From: Pyropia yezoensis
Lineage: Eukaryota > Rhodophyta > Bangiophyceae > Bangiales > Bangiaceae
Assembly (NCBI GenBank): GCA_009829735.1
Contig: CM020620.1
Location: 28,552,951-28,616,950, forward strand
Length of the DNA stretch: 64,000 nucleotides
Direction: 5' to 3'
In this document: piece after piece, positions 1-11,094 of the stretch
Numbering within the stretch: the first letter of the stretch is position 1
Layout of the letters: the number at the start of each line of letters is the position of its first letter
Notes under the pieces: generated by a model
Databases searched by the model: none
The model's input: the letters and a program-made list of their open reading frames with translations, nothing else
What the model was told of the DNA's origin: nothing
Made by a program: the position numbers and the translations under genes

Positions 1-885
1 GACCGGGTTGGCTACCTGGATCTTGGGCGGCACCTCACGTTGAGGGAACAGCCGCTGTGGCACTGGGGTAAGTTCACCCTCAGTGCCTGTAGTCCGGCGC
101 GGCGCACTTGGTGTAGCCGCCGGCGTTTCCGGGGGGAACTCCCCCGTGAAGGGCGTACGCCCCACCGAGTATGGTGTGGCTCCCTCGTTGAGAGTCACAG
201 GTGTCGCCCCCAGTTCGGGGCGACCAGAGATAGGCGTAAGGGGGGATTCCCCCTGCGCCTGCGGGCTCGAAAGCCCCAATCCGGTTTGGACATTAAGGCC
301 ATCTGGCAAACTCGCCACAATCTGATTCAGAATAGTATTCGTCATCGTGACCACCAGGTCCGGCAAAGTCTGTTGCAACACATTGGTCGCCTCCCGACGG
401 ACAGTTTCCGCGAGGAGTGGATTGAAGACTCCAGTTGAGTCTCGGTCCGCCTCCGGGAGTCCACCTGAGGGGTAAGCACGGTCCTCAAGGGTCTCAAACG
501 GGGGCATGGGCGGGAGCCCATCGCCGACCAACGGAGGTCCACCGTCCTCCGAAAGCCTAGTTGGCGACGACTCCAAGCCAAAGCTGGCTCCAACCCGAGT
601 GGAACCCGCGGGGACAGTCCTCACCCCTTGGGACGTTCCCGTTGAGTATACCACACGGTGGCCAGACTTCGGCCCACCCACATCAGAAGTGTCACCCGAA
701 TGGACTCCCGACTGAGTCGGGGTGGCCTGTTGCCCGCCCGTACTTCCAGTCCTGCTGGCTAGAGGGACCTCTAGTCCCTCTGCGACCCCAGGTAAACCCA
801 CCTGTGTCTCACCAGTATTCAAAGGCACTGAAGTACGTGCGTCACCCGTGTACTCCCCGGACGACGGGGGGTCCAAGCTAGCCAT
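1..885 (-). CDS. gag: Gag polyprotein, N-terminal part (element A0)
   Basis: This reads leftward from an ATG at 883-885 and runs off the window. It encodes the serine-, glycine- and proline-rich N-terminal third of family A Gag, matching the start of the gag genes at 10975 (A1) and 58089 (A2). The start is chosen by that shared ATG, about 100 bases downstream of the primer-binding site. Gag forms the virus-like particle that packages element RNA. The zinc knuckle seen in A2 would lie outside this window. I did not check every codon, but the frame appears open as far as it is visible. Confidence 0.7.
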   Translation of the reverse strand, partial: MASLDPPSSGEYTGDARTSVPLNTGETQVGLPGVAEGLEVPLASRTGSTGGQQATPTQSGVHSGDTSDVGGPKSGHRVVYSTGTSQGVRTVPAGSTRVGASFGLESSPTRLSEDGGPPLVGDGLPPMPPFETLEDRAYPSGGLPEADRDSTGVFNPLLAETVRREATNVLQQTLPDLVVTMTNTILNQIVASLPDGLNVQTGLGLSSPQAQGESPLTPISGRPELGATPVTLNEGATPYSVGRTPFTGEFPPETPAATPSAPRRTTGTEGELTPVPQRLFPQREVPPKIQVANPV

Positions 886-985
886 GTTGGCTGACGATCC
901 GTATGACACGGTCCAAGACCACCGTTCCTCTGAGACAGAGGGCCCCCTACACCCGGGTGCACCCGGAGGTAAAGTTTACCTCTAT

Positions 986-1002
986 CCCCTGCTGCTCCAC
1001 CA
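986..1002 (-). promoter_or_regulatory. Primer-binding site, element A0
   Basis: On the minus strand this reads TGGTGGAGCAGCAGGGG, two bases after the LTR end. TGG followed by a stretch complementary to a tRNA 3' end is the standard LTR-element primer site. The matching tRNA would end in CCCTGCTGCTCCACCA. Confidence 0.85.
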
Positions 1003-1004
1003 AA

Positions 1005-1473
1005 TGTGGCAAAAACCACTTGCACACACGGCACCCAAGCTGAGGCGGTGTGCTAGGGCTGCCTCCCGTGTCGGGGGAACCGGAAGAAGTGCAAGTCGCA
1101 CACACTCTGTCCCTGTTGTGGGGCGAACCCCCCACGGACAAACAAGAGGATGGTGTGTGGTCCAACAGTTTCTTGGTCGGGACGGGGACGCAGGGCCAAG
1201 CCCCGCTGTCCCTCCCCTTATCCTCCCAGGGTCCCCTCAGAATCTCGCCACTCAGAATCTCCCACCCCAGCACCTGCCCACCGGGCCACACGAAAATTCA
1301 AGACGATAAATGCAGAAAACCCTCCAATCCAAGTTGGATTTACTACTAAGCTAACTATCCCAAACTTAGGGAATATGGACCCAAATGCAGGGGGAGGAAC
1401 GGATCAGGCTAGTGGCCTGCCGCCCCTTGCATGGCACGTGTTGCCCCCCTACCTGGGGGTCAATACTGCCACA
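1005..1473 (-). repeat. LTR of family A (shared by A0 and A1)
   Basis: This 469-bp LTR has matching ends TGTGGCA and TGCCACA. It is the 5' LTR of A0 and the 3' LTR of A1. It differs from the LTR at 11095-11563 by roughly 3 percent by eye, so A1 is not brand new. On the minus strand a moderately purine-rich stretch (GGGTCGGGCGGAA, near 1474-1490) just before it could be the polypurine tract. Confidence 0.85.
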
Positions 1474-1802
1474 AGTTCCGCCCGACCCGGTCGGCCCTGT
1501 GAAGGGGTGCGTAAACGCACGTCTCGGCGTTGGGGGCGCGACTTGCTGTCCCCCTCCCCTTGATTACGTAACGCGAATGTGGAGGCGGTCACGTTGACCG
1601 CCCCTCTCCTTAAGCTTGCCCACTCAGCAGCTTGCTCTCCTCGGTTCACACTTCACCATTACCACTACCTCCCCTTCACCCTGCACGGGGCCGCCTCACA
1701 CTGGGGAGGCGACCCGTCTACCCACGATCCGAGTCCCCCTCAACTCGAGGCGGGTCTCGTGCCGCTGTAGCCAGGGCATCTCTCCCCTACTTGGGGAGAG
1801 CC
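1474..1802 (+). other. Leader of the antisense ORF in A1, no gene
   Basis: This GC-rich, non-coding stretch lies between the A1 3' LTR and the ATG of the opposite-strand ORF. It occupies the same position as the 590-bp leaders in C1 and C2 and is presumably the promoter and 5' untranslated region of that ORF. I see no TATA box I would trust. The ORF start itself lies in the context agagccATGG, a good eukaryotic initiation context. Confidence 0.4.
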
Positions 1803-3062
1803 ATGGCGACTCCGGGAGAGGAGACGGACTCACTCAACGAGCGTATGGAGGACACCTCCTATGGTGCGGCGCCCGCCGGGACTTCCGGCGGGGGCTCCGC
1901 GATCGCTCCGGGGGATGGGACTCCCGCGTCACCCGGCTTTGGGTTGACGGCGGGGTCTCCCCCGGAGGCGGGACACGTTGTCCCGCGTGAGGCCTTGGGG
2001 CGGTGGTTTTACCCCGCTTGGCCTCTATATGGGGAGGGGCTGACTATTCTTTGCTGTGGCCGACTCGGCGCAGCAATGGGTCGGGTATGTGACCGCCTAC
2101 GGGAGAAGTATCCCCGTAGGGTCGGGTTCCCTGCCGGCTTCAGGACGGACCAGTTTGCCTTCCTGGACGATGAGGAGGTTGAGGACGTTCAGCGTGCCAA
2201 GGCCATGGTGGACCGCGGGGGAACTATCCCGGGTCCCGGCGACTTGCCGACCTTCACGTGGGACGCGGTGGCGACTCGCCCCCCGTACCTTCAAGAGGCC
2301 GATCCGCACACTTATCACTTTGATGTGCGGATGGAGAAGGACTTCCGGCGAGGTCCCTACTTGGTGACCTCGGCTCAACTTGAGTTTTCTCAGCATTCTG
2401 CTGCCAGTAAGGAGCAGTACTATCCGAAGAAGCCCGAGTGGTGGCCTCAAGTTGAGGTACCCTACGGGTTCCCGGCGTTGCTGCCACGGCTGCTTGACCA
2501 CTTCGGCTCCGTCATGTTGACGGCTAGCCCTGATCACCTGGTGTGGGCCATGTTGGCCACCCAGTGGCTCCTCGAGGTCATGTCGACCTGGGTGTCCTGT
2601 GTTCAGCGGCGGGGGATGCTCTGGCATCTCCCCCTCCGGCTCCTCCAAGGTTTGGAACAGCTCACCCCTCAGCTAGTTGCTGAGGGGTGCTCATCAGGAC
2701 AACTCACTCTACTGGAGGAGATGCTCCGGCTCCATAAGTTTATCGAGTGGGAGAGCATTGAGCACAAGTTGCGCCGCCCCACTCGTGGGCCCAAGGACGA
2801 TGGCGCACTTCGCCAGTTCGTGTGGGTCGCTCGTGAACTTCACGACGGCCGTGTGGTCCTACGGGAGGGGTTGGGCATCGGGGACTACCCGTATGCCCCG
2901 GGGGTGGATCGCCACACTGCGCTACCCCCGGACAAGGCCATAGATATGGCCGTGCCCTCATATGATGACCATATGACTCAAACCACTGCGGGGGCCCGGA
3001 GTAGGGGTCGCAGTTACTCTCGGGCTCCGCCAACTCGGCGAGCCCCTCCGCTTCCTCCTTTC

Positions 3063-3424
3063 TGTAGCACAGTAGGAATCCGTTGCACGTCCACTCTCAG
3101 GGAACACTTACCAAGGGGGATCGACACCAACGTCACCGGGAGGCCAAGGTTGCTGTCCTTGGAGCGCAAGCCACGGGACCAAGATGGGAGCCCAAATGGG
3201 AGGGGTTTGTTGTTCTACCTTGGCCGGCGGTGGATTCGCCGCCGGCCCCCACGTTATAAACCCTCGGAGACACTACTAACTACCCTCCACCCCGAGATGC
3301 AAGTCCCTCTGGTCATACGTATTTTATAGATACCGTGACCAGTACGAACTATCAAATTGAAAGTTAAGGGTTAGAAGTAGCCCCTATATATTAGGGTTAC
3401 AATACGGCCAACCATATTGCTACA
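3063..3424 (-). repeat. Family C LTR (3' LTR of C2)
   Basis: This 362-bp LTR has ends TGTAGCA and TGCTACA and is closely similar to both LTRs of C1. It contains the conserved GC-rich inverted repeat at 3222-3247. Confidence 0.9.
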
Positions 3425-4013
3425 TATCCCCCCGTTAGATTCGGCCCGTCCTCGGGTCGAGTTGCATTCGGGTTACCGAATGTAAGTGGGTCGCGTGACC
3501 GTTTACCAGTCGGGTGGGGCTTTGCGCCCTGTCGCGACAGACACCCCTTTTCGAGGTTGTCTGAGGGGGGTGCCCCCCTTTGTGTGGTACACACACGATC
3601 CGTTTTCCGGACCGTTAATTTCCCGATGCGGGTTTCTGTTCACGACCCCTCTTTCCGAGGGGTGGTGCAAGCGGATCCGCCACCAGGTGTCTGGTGGTAG
3701 GGGAGCCCCTCTCGTGTTACCGAGTGAATGGGGGCGGCCGCTCCCGCTTTTCGCGGGGGCGGTTTCGGGGTGAACCCCTCTTGGTTGCCCAGTACGGGGG
3801 TGTGGCCCCGGCCCGCCCAGGTGCCTGGGTGGGGCGCTTTCGTAGCCTCGTGAAGCGCGGGTCGACCCGCGTTCCTGCGGCGCTTCTCGTGGCCGTTTGT
3901 GGTCATAAGCGCGGGTGCCGCGCTTTTCTGGCTCGTCCCGGTTGTCCCACCGTTTCGGGTCGTAGCCGTCGACGGCTTTTCTGACGAGCCGCCCCTGCTA
4001 CCCTGGTTTCACC

Positions 4014-5420
4014 ATGTCGGATCCCCAGGTACCCGGGCGCGAGGACGACCTCCTGCTTGAGGAGGGGGAAGAGGTGATGGTGGACGACGTTCCCGTCTCT
4101 GCCACCGCCGCCGGGTGCTTCTTAGCGAGCTCGTCGGAGGTCGAGGCCGACCGGGTGACCGTTCGTGTGGCCCCAGACGGCGCGCCGGGCGGGTTGTCGT
4201 CCGTGTGTAGCGGCACAACGGCTCCGTTGGGTGGCGGACAACCGCGTGCAGCGGTGGCATCTACCGCTACTCTTCCGGCGGCCCGGATGGCTCCTGTCGC
4301 CGGTGCCGGCGCGGCTCTACCTCAAGACGGTGTCGCCGGCGTGGCGGATGGTAGTGGCGGCACCCCGGCCGGTTCGACGGGTCAAGACGGCGCGGGTGCC
4401 CGCCCGGTTGGTGTGTCCGCTGCGGCGGGTAGCGGGTATACCCGTGCTGCCCCCGTGGTACCCTCGTCGGTCCCGGGTGGCGGCGATGCTCTGCCCGCGG
4501 TGCCGCGGACGCGTGATGGTCAAGAGTTATCTTCCCCGGTGGCAGTGGACTCCGGGAGCTACTCCGGGCGGGCGCCCGCCCTTCTTCTTCCTCCTCGGCC
4601 GCGTGCGACTCCGGCGCCGGCCCCTCTTCCGGTGGGGCATCCCCCGGCGCCCCCGATTCTTCCTGTTCCTGCCCAGGTTGCTTCGTTGGGTGGCGGCGTC
4701 GCCGTGGCGGCGGGTCAACCCGCCATGTCGATGTTCGACTTGGTGGCTCGGGTTCGAGGCATGACTGTGCAAGAGTCAATGGAGTCCGCTGGGCGGATGA
4801 GGGTTGACTTCCACCAATCGCGTCTCTCTGGAGGGACTTCTCGCCGCGTCAGGGTGGACCCGAGTTGGGAGCGGGAGTTGGTGCGGCTGATCAACCAGCC
4901 GAACGCGGTACGGGTGGAACACCATTGGATACTGAGTCAGCCGGACGACCGGCATGCGCAGCTCTGGCGCACCCGGGTGGGACGGGGTGAGGTCTTCCTC
5001 GACCCCGCCTTCGGGGTATGCGACCTAATTGCCCCCGCGTTGCCGCGGGACGTTAACAACCCGTCTAGTGCTCGGGGGATTGCGGCGGCGGCGGAGCCGG
5101 TTGCGTTTGGGGAGACGGTGGGTGATACCGGTCGGTATCCCGACTTTGATTATTACCCGGGGGTATCCCCGTATCTGTCGTTGACGGCTCCCTACCCGCC
5201 TATGGCGGATCTGAAGTCGGCGTCGAGCTGGCGACGTAACCATGGTGTCATGGCGGATGCGTTCCGCACGGATATAACGTGTGCGTTGCAGACCGGCAAC
5301 GGTCGTGCGCCGGTATACACTCCCGTGCGCCCGCCTCTGTGGAAGGAGGGATGGGAACTCGCCCCTGCTTTCCGGTTTGACACCGGCTCCTGTCTCCGAT
5401 ACTTCGGGCGTGTGTTGGCC
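4014..5420 (+). pseudogene. Antisense accessory ORF of C2, 3'-incomplete
   Basis: This starts at ATG 4014 and is clearly homologous to the 815-aa ORF of C1 at 34416. The two share the acidic N-terminus, the Ala/Gly/Pro-rich section and a well-conserved segment with motifs such as NQPNAVRVEHHWILSQP and FDTGSCLRYFG. The copy runs only to the middle of the conserved region, where element sequence passes straight into the primer-binding site and LTR. The conserved segment matches C1 much better than the Pro/Gly-rich linker does. That suggests selection on the protein before this copy arose. Confidence 0.75.
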
Positions 5421-5422
5421 TA

Positions 5423-5438
5423 CCCTGCTGCTCCACCA
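5423..5438 (-). promoter_or_regulatory. Primer-binding site, C2
   Basis: On the minus strand this reads TGGTGGAGCAGCAGGG, identical in this stretch to the sites of A, B and C1. Confidence 0.8.
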
Positions 5439-5439
5439 A

Positions 5440-5802
5440 TGAAGCACAGTAGGAATCCGTCGCACGTCCACTCTCAGGGAACACTCACCAAGGGGGATCG
5501 ACACCGACGTCACCGGGAGGCCAAGGTTGCTGTCCTTGGAGCGCAAGCCACGGGACCAAGATGGGAGCCCAAATGGGAGGAGTTTATTGTTCTGCCTTGG
5601 CCGGCGGTGGATTCACCGCCGGCCCCTTCGTTATAAACCCTCGGAGACGCGACTAAATACCCTCCACCCCAAGATGCAAGTCCTTCTTCACATACATAAC
5701 TTATAGATACCGTGACCAGTACGGATTCTCGAATTGGAAGCCAAGGATTAGAAGTAGCCCCCCAAACATTAGGGTCACAATACGGCCAACCATATTGCTA
5801 CA
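5440..5802 (-). repeat. Family C LTR (5' LTR of C2)
   Basis: This 363-bp LTR pairs with 3063-3424 and shows several differences from it, so C2 is older than C1. A perfect 11-bp inverted repeat lies at 5599-5624. Confidence 0.9.
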
Positions 5803-6251
5803 CTGTCCCGCTCCAGCCGCACGGGGACATCCCGATAAGCGATTCTGTTGAGACATCCACCCCGGTGTCCCCCAACTTGGGGGCCACCCTACTCACGGTC
5901 TACCGCAAGTTGGTACTGCCGGCCATGTCCTTGACCGCCGAGATGAAGATCAGCACGTTGGTGCGCACCATTTCTTGGTTGGCCGCGTCGGCTGCAACCC
6001 TTCAAGTTTCCGAGACTCCTCAACTTGAGGAGCGCGTTCGTACCGCTGTGGCGACCGCAAGTTGCGAGTCGGTAGCGGGGCTCATGACTACCGAGTTGGC
6101 TCGTATTGGGTCGATTGTGCCCCAGCCGGCCCCACTTGGGCGCGGCAAGCGTCGGGCAAGCCGGGCATACTCGCCTCCTGGACGTCGTCGCCGTCACTCA
6201 CGGCGGTCTCCCTCCGTGTTGGAAGACGAGTTGTCATATTCCGTCTCGTAG

Positions 6252-6629
6252 TCTTCTACCCCGTCGGAGACGGAGTCTGTCCGGCGTCTGCGTTGCAATC
6301 TTGCGCGCAAGACCAAGCAGAAGAGTAGCCACGGTCGGCGCCACTTGCGCGACCGTGAGGGGCGCGACGGTTCCGACTTGGAGCCGCCGCCCCTTCCAAC
6401 GAGTGGAGACCGTTATCGGCGTGGGTCTCGCCGCTCGCCTCCACGTGAGGGCGAGTGCCGTGGGGTTCTAGAGTCTAGCATGCGTGCCTTGTTGGCCGCT
6501 GCCTTTGTTGTGAGAGTGTGTGGGTTAGGGCTGCAGTTATAAACCACTTTGCGTACCACTTCGACTTAAATCACTCTCTTGGTACTGTCACATGGCCTTC
6601 GCTCACGTTGAGGGAGGGCAGGTATGGTC
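6252..6629. other. A1 DNA between convergent antisense ORF and pol, no gene
   Basis: The 3' ends of the antisense ORF (from the left) and pol (from the right) face each other across this stretch. I see no conserved ORF and no equivalent of the palindromic repeats found at this position in C1. Confidence 0.4.
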
Positions 6630-9032
6630 AATATCATTCCGGGCGCAGTTCGCCCGGACCTTCTCAGCCGAAAGATCCTCCACGTGTCATTTTTGGCCTT
6701 ATAGCCGAATCAACGCACCCTCAACATGAGGCGGTCAGTGTCCTCATCCCAGCCGTGGTCGATGAACTTATCGACCACGTACTCCTGCGGGCCATGTTTG
6801 GCCGCAGGCAGTGATGAGGAACTTCTCACCCTCTAGGTAGTGACGAAGTGACGTCACCGCCCACACCACTGCGAGTCCTTCCAACTCGGTGACTCCGTAG
6901 TTCTTCTCGGCCGAGTTCAGCCCCTTACTGAAGTATCCCACCGGCAAGTACTCCTTGTCCGGCTGCTGCTGAAGCAACACACAACCAAGTTGGTCGTAGC
7001 TAGCGTCCACATCCAGGATGTAGTGGCCTCCCAACCTGGGAATAGCCAAGATGGGGGGCTTCAGCAGAAGGTCCCGAAGAGTCTCAAAGGCTTCCTGCTC
7101 CACCCGACTTGGGGGAGGCAGGTTCTTCGGTAGCGTTGAGCTCACTAGCTCATTCAACGGCTTCGCCACCTTGGCGAAGCACATGGTGAAACGTCGGTAC
7201 ACGTTACACATCCCGAGGAAGCTCCTCATCTGGGTCTGGGTCCGGGGGTACTGAGCCTTACGAATGGCCCTCAAGTTCTTCTCGTTAACACTGAGACTCC
7301 CCGGACGGACAACATGTCCCAAGTACTCCACCTCTTGAGTAAAGAGGTGGCACTTACTCGCCTTCAGTGACACACCGGCGTCAGCAAGTAGCTTGAACAC
7401 CTGGCCAAGATGGCCAATGTGTTCCTCCGGACTTCGGGAGAACACAATGATATCGTCTAGGTACACGAGACAGATCTGTCACCGTACTCCGGCCAGAATC
7501 ATGTCCATAGCGCGCTGGAAAGTTGCCGGCGCGTTACACAGACCAAACGGTAGACGCTTGCACTGGTAGGTACCACAGTGACAGGTAAAGGTAGTTTTAT
7601 GCCTGTCCTCCGGGGCAATGGGAATTTGCCAATACCCCGCGTTGCAATCCAGGGTACGGAACACGTTCGTCTCCCCCAGAGAGTCCACACAGTCGTCCAT
7701 CCTAGGTAGGGGATAACTGTCCTTCACCGTGCTCTCGTTGAGCTTACGGTAGTCGATACAGAACCGGGGGGTCCCATCAACTTTGGGGACGATAACCACC
7801 GGACTCGCCCACTCGGCGGTACTGGCCTCGATCACATCGAGGGCCTCAATGCGAGCAACTTGCTCCTTGACGAGGGCCCTTGAACGAGGTCCTCCCCTAT
7901 ACGGTTGTTGGCGTATAGGGGGTGCACCGGGCTTCAACTCGATCCGGTGTTGGGTGGCTCTCATGAGTCCCAATTGACCATCCCACAACTTGTGATATTG
8001 GTCCAAGAGGCGTTCAACTTGAACCCTCAACCTGGGTGGAACACCCTCCATGTTCACGTAGGGCTGAGGAAAGGCGGCCGACTTGGCTTGATGCTTCCCC
8101 TTTCCGGACTTCGAGTCACTACTTGCGCCCGCTTTGAGGGTGACCGCTACTACCGGTCCCTCGTGTTGGTCGATATAGCCGAACTTGGCTCCCGACTTGA
8201 AGTACTTGGGCGACGAGCTCAGGTTCATCACCTGGATCCTCCACGGGACTTCGGCTTTGGAGTCCATCGTGCCAAGGGAAACATGCACTTGGTGCTTGCG
8301 AGCAAGACGGAGGTAAGGGTGCACCAACCCGTTCCCCGTATAATCAGATACAACGTCAACGTGCGCCACCGAGTTGGGGGCCAACGTGGCTTCACGGGCT
8401 AGACACAGGGTAGCGGTAAACCCTTCCCTCATAGAACAAACAGGCTTCGACTGTGAGACTGTCACAGGAGCCACAGACTTTCCCTTACCAAGGATGGGGA
8501 TAGTCTCCCCATTCATTAACTTGACCCAGTACTCAAGGCCACAAATCAAAGGCACTTGTGTAACAACATAAGGGGTACCCAGAAGCTGGGGTACCGATAT
8601 ATTCTCAACTACACCATAGGTCACGTCGACCTCATCGGTCCCCAACCTAGTTGGTAGGGTCACGGCACCAACGAAGGGAAGTACCCCACCATTGATGTCA
8701 ATCATATGGTCAGCTTTGGACCTCCAGCGTTGGAGCGTCACCTCCTTTGGTAATAGCGACTTGCGTATCAATGAGGCTCCTGACCCGGTATCAAGTACGA
8801 TACGGGCACAACAGGCGCGGCCGGGGGCAAGTTGCACCCGTCCAGCCACCTGGAAGTTCTCACCCGTCAGCACCGCGATGACCCGACGTGGGGTTACGTT
8901 CTTGGGCAGTCCTGCCCGAGGTGGGCGGACTCCCTTAGGTCGCCGCAGTATCCGGCACGGTTGGTTCGTCCTCCGGGCCCACTTGGCCGAGGCTGCCGTT
9001 GTGAGCTTCGGACGACCAGCTCCAACGGTCAT
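6630..9032 (-). pseudogene. pol: Pol polyprotein of A1 (protease, RT, RNase H, chromodomain remnants), broken
   Basis: This encodes remnants of the element's enzymes. The protease motif LDTGSGAS is seen near the start. Reverse transcriptase shows the fingers motif FCIDYRKLN, the block LPFGLCNAPATFQRA and the catalytic YLDD. An RNase H start (DVDASYDQLG) follows, then a chromodomain-like C-terminus. It is shorter than the A2 pol and the integrase core is not recognisable. It carries several breaks and cannot be a working enzyme set. The first codon overlaps the gag stop in the -1 frame, as in A2. Confidence 0.85.
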
Positions 9033-10975
9033 TCGTTTCCCGCCGACTTGGCGTCCGAATCTGAGGGCGGGGAGGAAGACGACGAGTCCGAAGACGACGT
9101 GTCCGCTCCCTTCGCCGAGGGTGTGGCGACCGCCACCACCGGTCGAGGCCCACCCTCGCGTCGTGAACGTACTTTGTTCGTAGCCGACTTCTTAATCGCA
9201 TTCCTAACAAGTTGTTGAATGCGTTTACTCAACTTGGGGCAATCATATGCCCAGTGTCCATCGGAGTTGCAGTTCCAACACCGATTGTCAGTTCCCGGAG
9301 GGATCTTCCCAACTGAGGAAGACGAAAAGATACCCTGGGAAGTTCCCACGGCAGCTACCACCCTCTCCTTGCGGATTCGGCGCGCCTCTCTCAGCTCTCT
9401 GGCCTGGCGCGCCTCCTCCCGTTCCTTGGCCAACTCGGCCTAACGCTCCTGGCGTTGTTCCTCCCGTAACTTGCGGTAGGCCTCGCCTCTGCGGTAGGCG
9501 AACCTAGCTAACTCGGCCAGGGTCGCCCGGGCAGTGTTATGCTCCCGGGTCTCCATCCGGACTGACCAATGGAGTCCCTTCACCAACCGACTCTTCGCCA
9601 CAGCTTGTGGATGAAGAAACCCACAAAGATTGTTGAGCTTACGGACTCGCTCCGCAAAGGACAACTCGTCCTCCGCCTCTTCCTGATGAGCTTTCGTAAA
9701 CTCCTCGACTTGAGAAGCCGGCGCCGCTTCATCATCCATGGCTCTCAACAACCAGTTGACGAGCTCCAAATAGGACGTCACCTCCCCAGCGCCTCCACTT
9801 GAGGAGCTGGGCATGACGGACATAAGTTCTGTCCGCAGGTCTCCCTTCTTAAACTCCTGTAGCATGTGGAAAGCCATGCCTTCACTTATAGCATTGTCGT
9901 CACAGGCTTTTGTGATGCGACGTAAGAACTCAAAGACACGGAGGGGGGGAGTTCCATCCCACTCCGCTTTGTGCCCAAAAGAGTGAAGTGCATTGTTCTT
10001 GGCACGGCCCATGGCTTGGGCCTGGTCAGGACCATACACCACCGACTTGTTGTGGAGGGGGTAGGTCTCACAATCAAAGATCCTTTGGTAGACCGGGTTG
10101 GCTACCTGGATCTTGGACGGCACCTCACGTTGAGGGAACAGCCGCTGTGGCACTGGGGCAAGTTCACCCTCAGAGCCCATAGTCTGGCGCGGCGCGCTTG
10201 GTGTAGCCGCCGGCGCTTCCGGGAGGAACTCCCCCATGAAGGGCGTGCGCCCCACCAAGTAAGGTGTGGCTCCCTCGTTGAGAGTCACAGGTGTCGCCCC
10301 CTGTTCGGGGCGACCAGAGGTAGGCGTGAGGAGGGATTCCCCCTGCGCCTGCGGGCTCGAAAGCCCCGGTCCGGTCTGGACATTAAGGCCATCTGGCAAA
10401 CTCGCCACAATCTGATTCAGAATTGTATTCGTCATCGTGACCACCAGGTCCGGCAAAGTCTGTTGCAACACATTGGTCGCCTCCCGACGGACAGCTTCCG
10501 CGAGGAGTGGATTGAAGACTCCAGTTGAGTCTCGGTCCGCCTCCGGGAGTCCACCTGAGGGGTAAGCACGGTCCTCAAGGGTCTCAATGGGGGGCATGGG
10601 CGCGAGCCCATCGCCGACCAACGGAGGTCCGCCGTCCTCCGAAAGCCTAGATGGCGACGGCTCCAAGCCAAAGCTGGCTCCAACCCGAGTGGAACCCGCG
10701 GGGACAGTCCTCTCACCTTGGGACGTTCCCGTTGAGTATACCACACGGTGGCCAGACTTCGGCCCACCCACATCAGAAGTGTCACCCGAATGGACTCCCG
10801 ACTGAGCCGGGGTGGCCTGTTGCCCGCCTGCACTTCCAGTCCTGCTGGCTTGAGGGACCTCTAGTCCCTCTGCGACCCCAGGTAAACCTACCTGTGTCTC
10901 ACCAGTATTCGAAGGCACTGAGGTACGTGCGTCACCCGTGTACTCCCCGGACGACGGGGGGTCCGAACTAGCCAT
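9029..10975 (-). pseudogene. gag: Gag polyprotein of A1, about one break
   Basis: This is homologous over its whole length to the 648-aa A2 Gag. It has a Ser/Gly/Pro-rich N-terminus, a helical capsid-like section, a highly charged Arg/Glu-rich coiled region, one CCHC zinc knuckle (C-x2-C-x4-H-x4-C, beginning CWNCNSDGH) and an acidic serine-rich tail ending AGNE. The ATG is taken at 10973-10975, matching A2. The in-frame heptamer G GGA AAC lies at 9035-9041, just before the stop. One break interrupts the frame. Confidence 0.85.
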
Positions 10976-11076
10976 GTTGGCTGACGATCCGTATGACACG
11001 GTCCAAGTCCACCGTTCCTCTGAGACAGAGGGCCCCCTACACCCGGGTGCACCCGGAGGTAAAGTTTACCTCTGTT

Positions 11077-11092
11077 CCCTGCTGCTCCACCA
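11077..11092 (-). promoter_or_regulatory. Primer-binding site, A1
   Basis: On the minus strand this reads TGGTGGAGCAGCAGGG, two bases inside the LTR at 11095. Confidence 0.85.
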
Positions 11093-11094
11093 AA

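Larger units (their letters stand above)
1..1473 (-). mobile_element. Family A Ty3/Gypsy element A0, 5' end only (LTR, PBS, gag start)
   Basis: This minus-strand LTR retrotransposon is cut by the left window edge. Reading leftward it shows an LTR (1005-1473), a two-base spacer, a primer-binding site and the start of gag. The whole piece is closely similar to 10091-11563, offset by 10,090 bases. Its LTR is also the 3' LTR of the neighbouring A1, because A1 internal DNA begins immediately to the right. The arrangement is therefore internal-LTR-internal-LTR, a tandem array with a shared LTR. Such arrays usually come from recombination between copies. Confidence 0.85.
3063..5802 (-). mobile_element. 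C2: short family C derivative with LTRs, PBS and antisense ORF only
   Basis: This 2.74-kb element has family C LTRs at both ends (3063-3424 and 5440-5802), a polypurine-like AACGGGGGGATA next to the left LTR and the family primer-binding site next to the right LTR. Between them lies only most of the opposite-strand ORF, with no gag or pol. The five bases outside the ends are CTTTC and CTGTC, a probable target duplication with one later change. The right LTR starts with a degraded terminus. It probably moved, if at all, using proteins from full-length family C copies. It sits inside the antisense ORF of A1. Confidence 0.85.
1803..6251 (+). pseudogene. Antisense accessory ORF of family A, interrupted by C2
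   Basis: On the strand opposite to A1 gag-pol, a long reading frame starts at ATG 1803 and runs to 3062, where C2 is inserted. Coding-like sequence resumes at 5803 and ends at 6251. The N-terminal part is Gly/Ala/Pro-rich. A middle section resembles the C1 antisense ORF: QRRGMLWHLP near residue 270 here matches RRQGRLFHLP near residue 525 in C1, each preceded by an FGSV motif. After the insertion come helical segments and an Arg/Ser-rich tail. No known domain is recognisable and its function is unknown. It lies between the end of pol and the 3' LTR and is convergent with pol, as in C1 and I. Confidence 0.6.

Noticed and set aside
9971-10528. Plus-strand 185-codon frame opposite the A1 gag, also seen at 40-438 and, on the other strand, at 58536-59093
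   Set aside because: It is a shadow of the well-supported gag frame in a GC-rich gene. Unlike the antisense ORF it has no leader of its own and no independent conservation.
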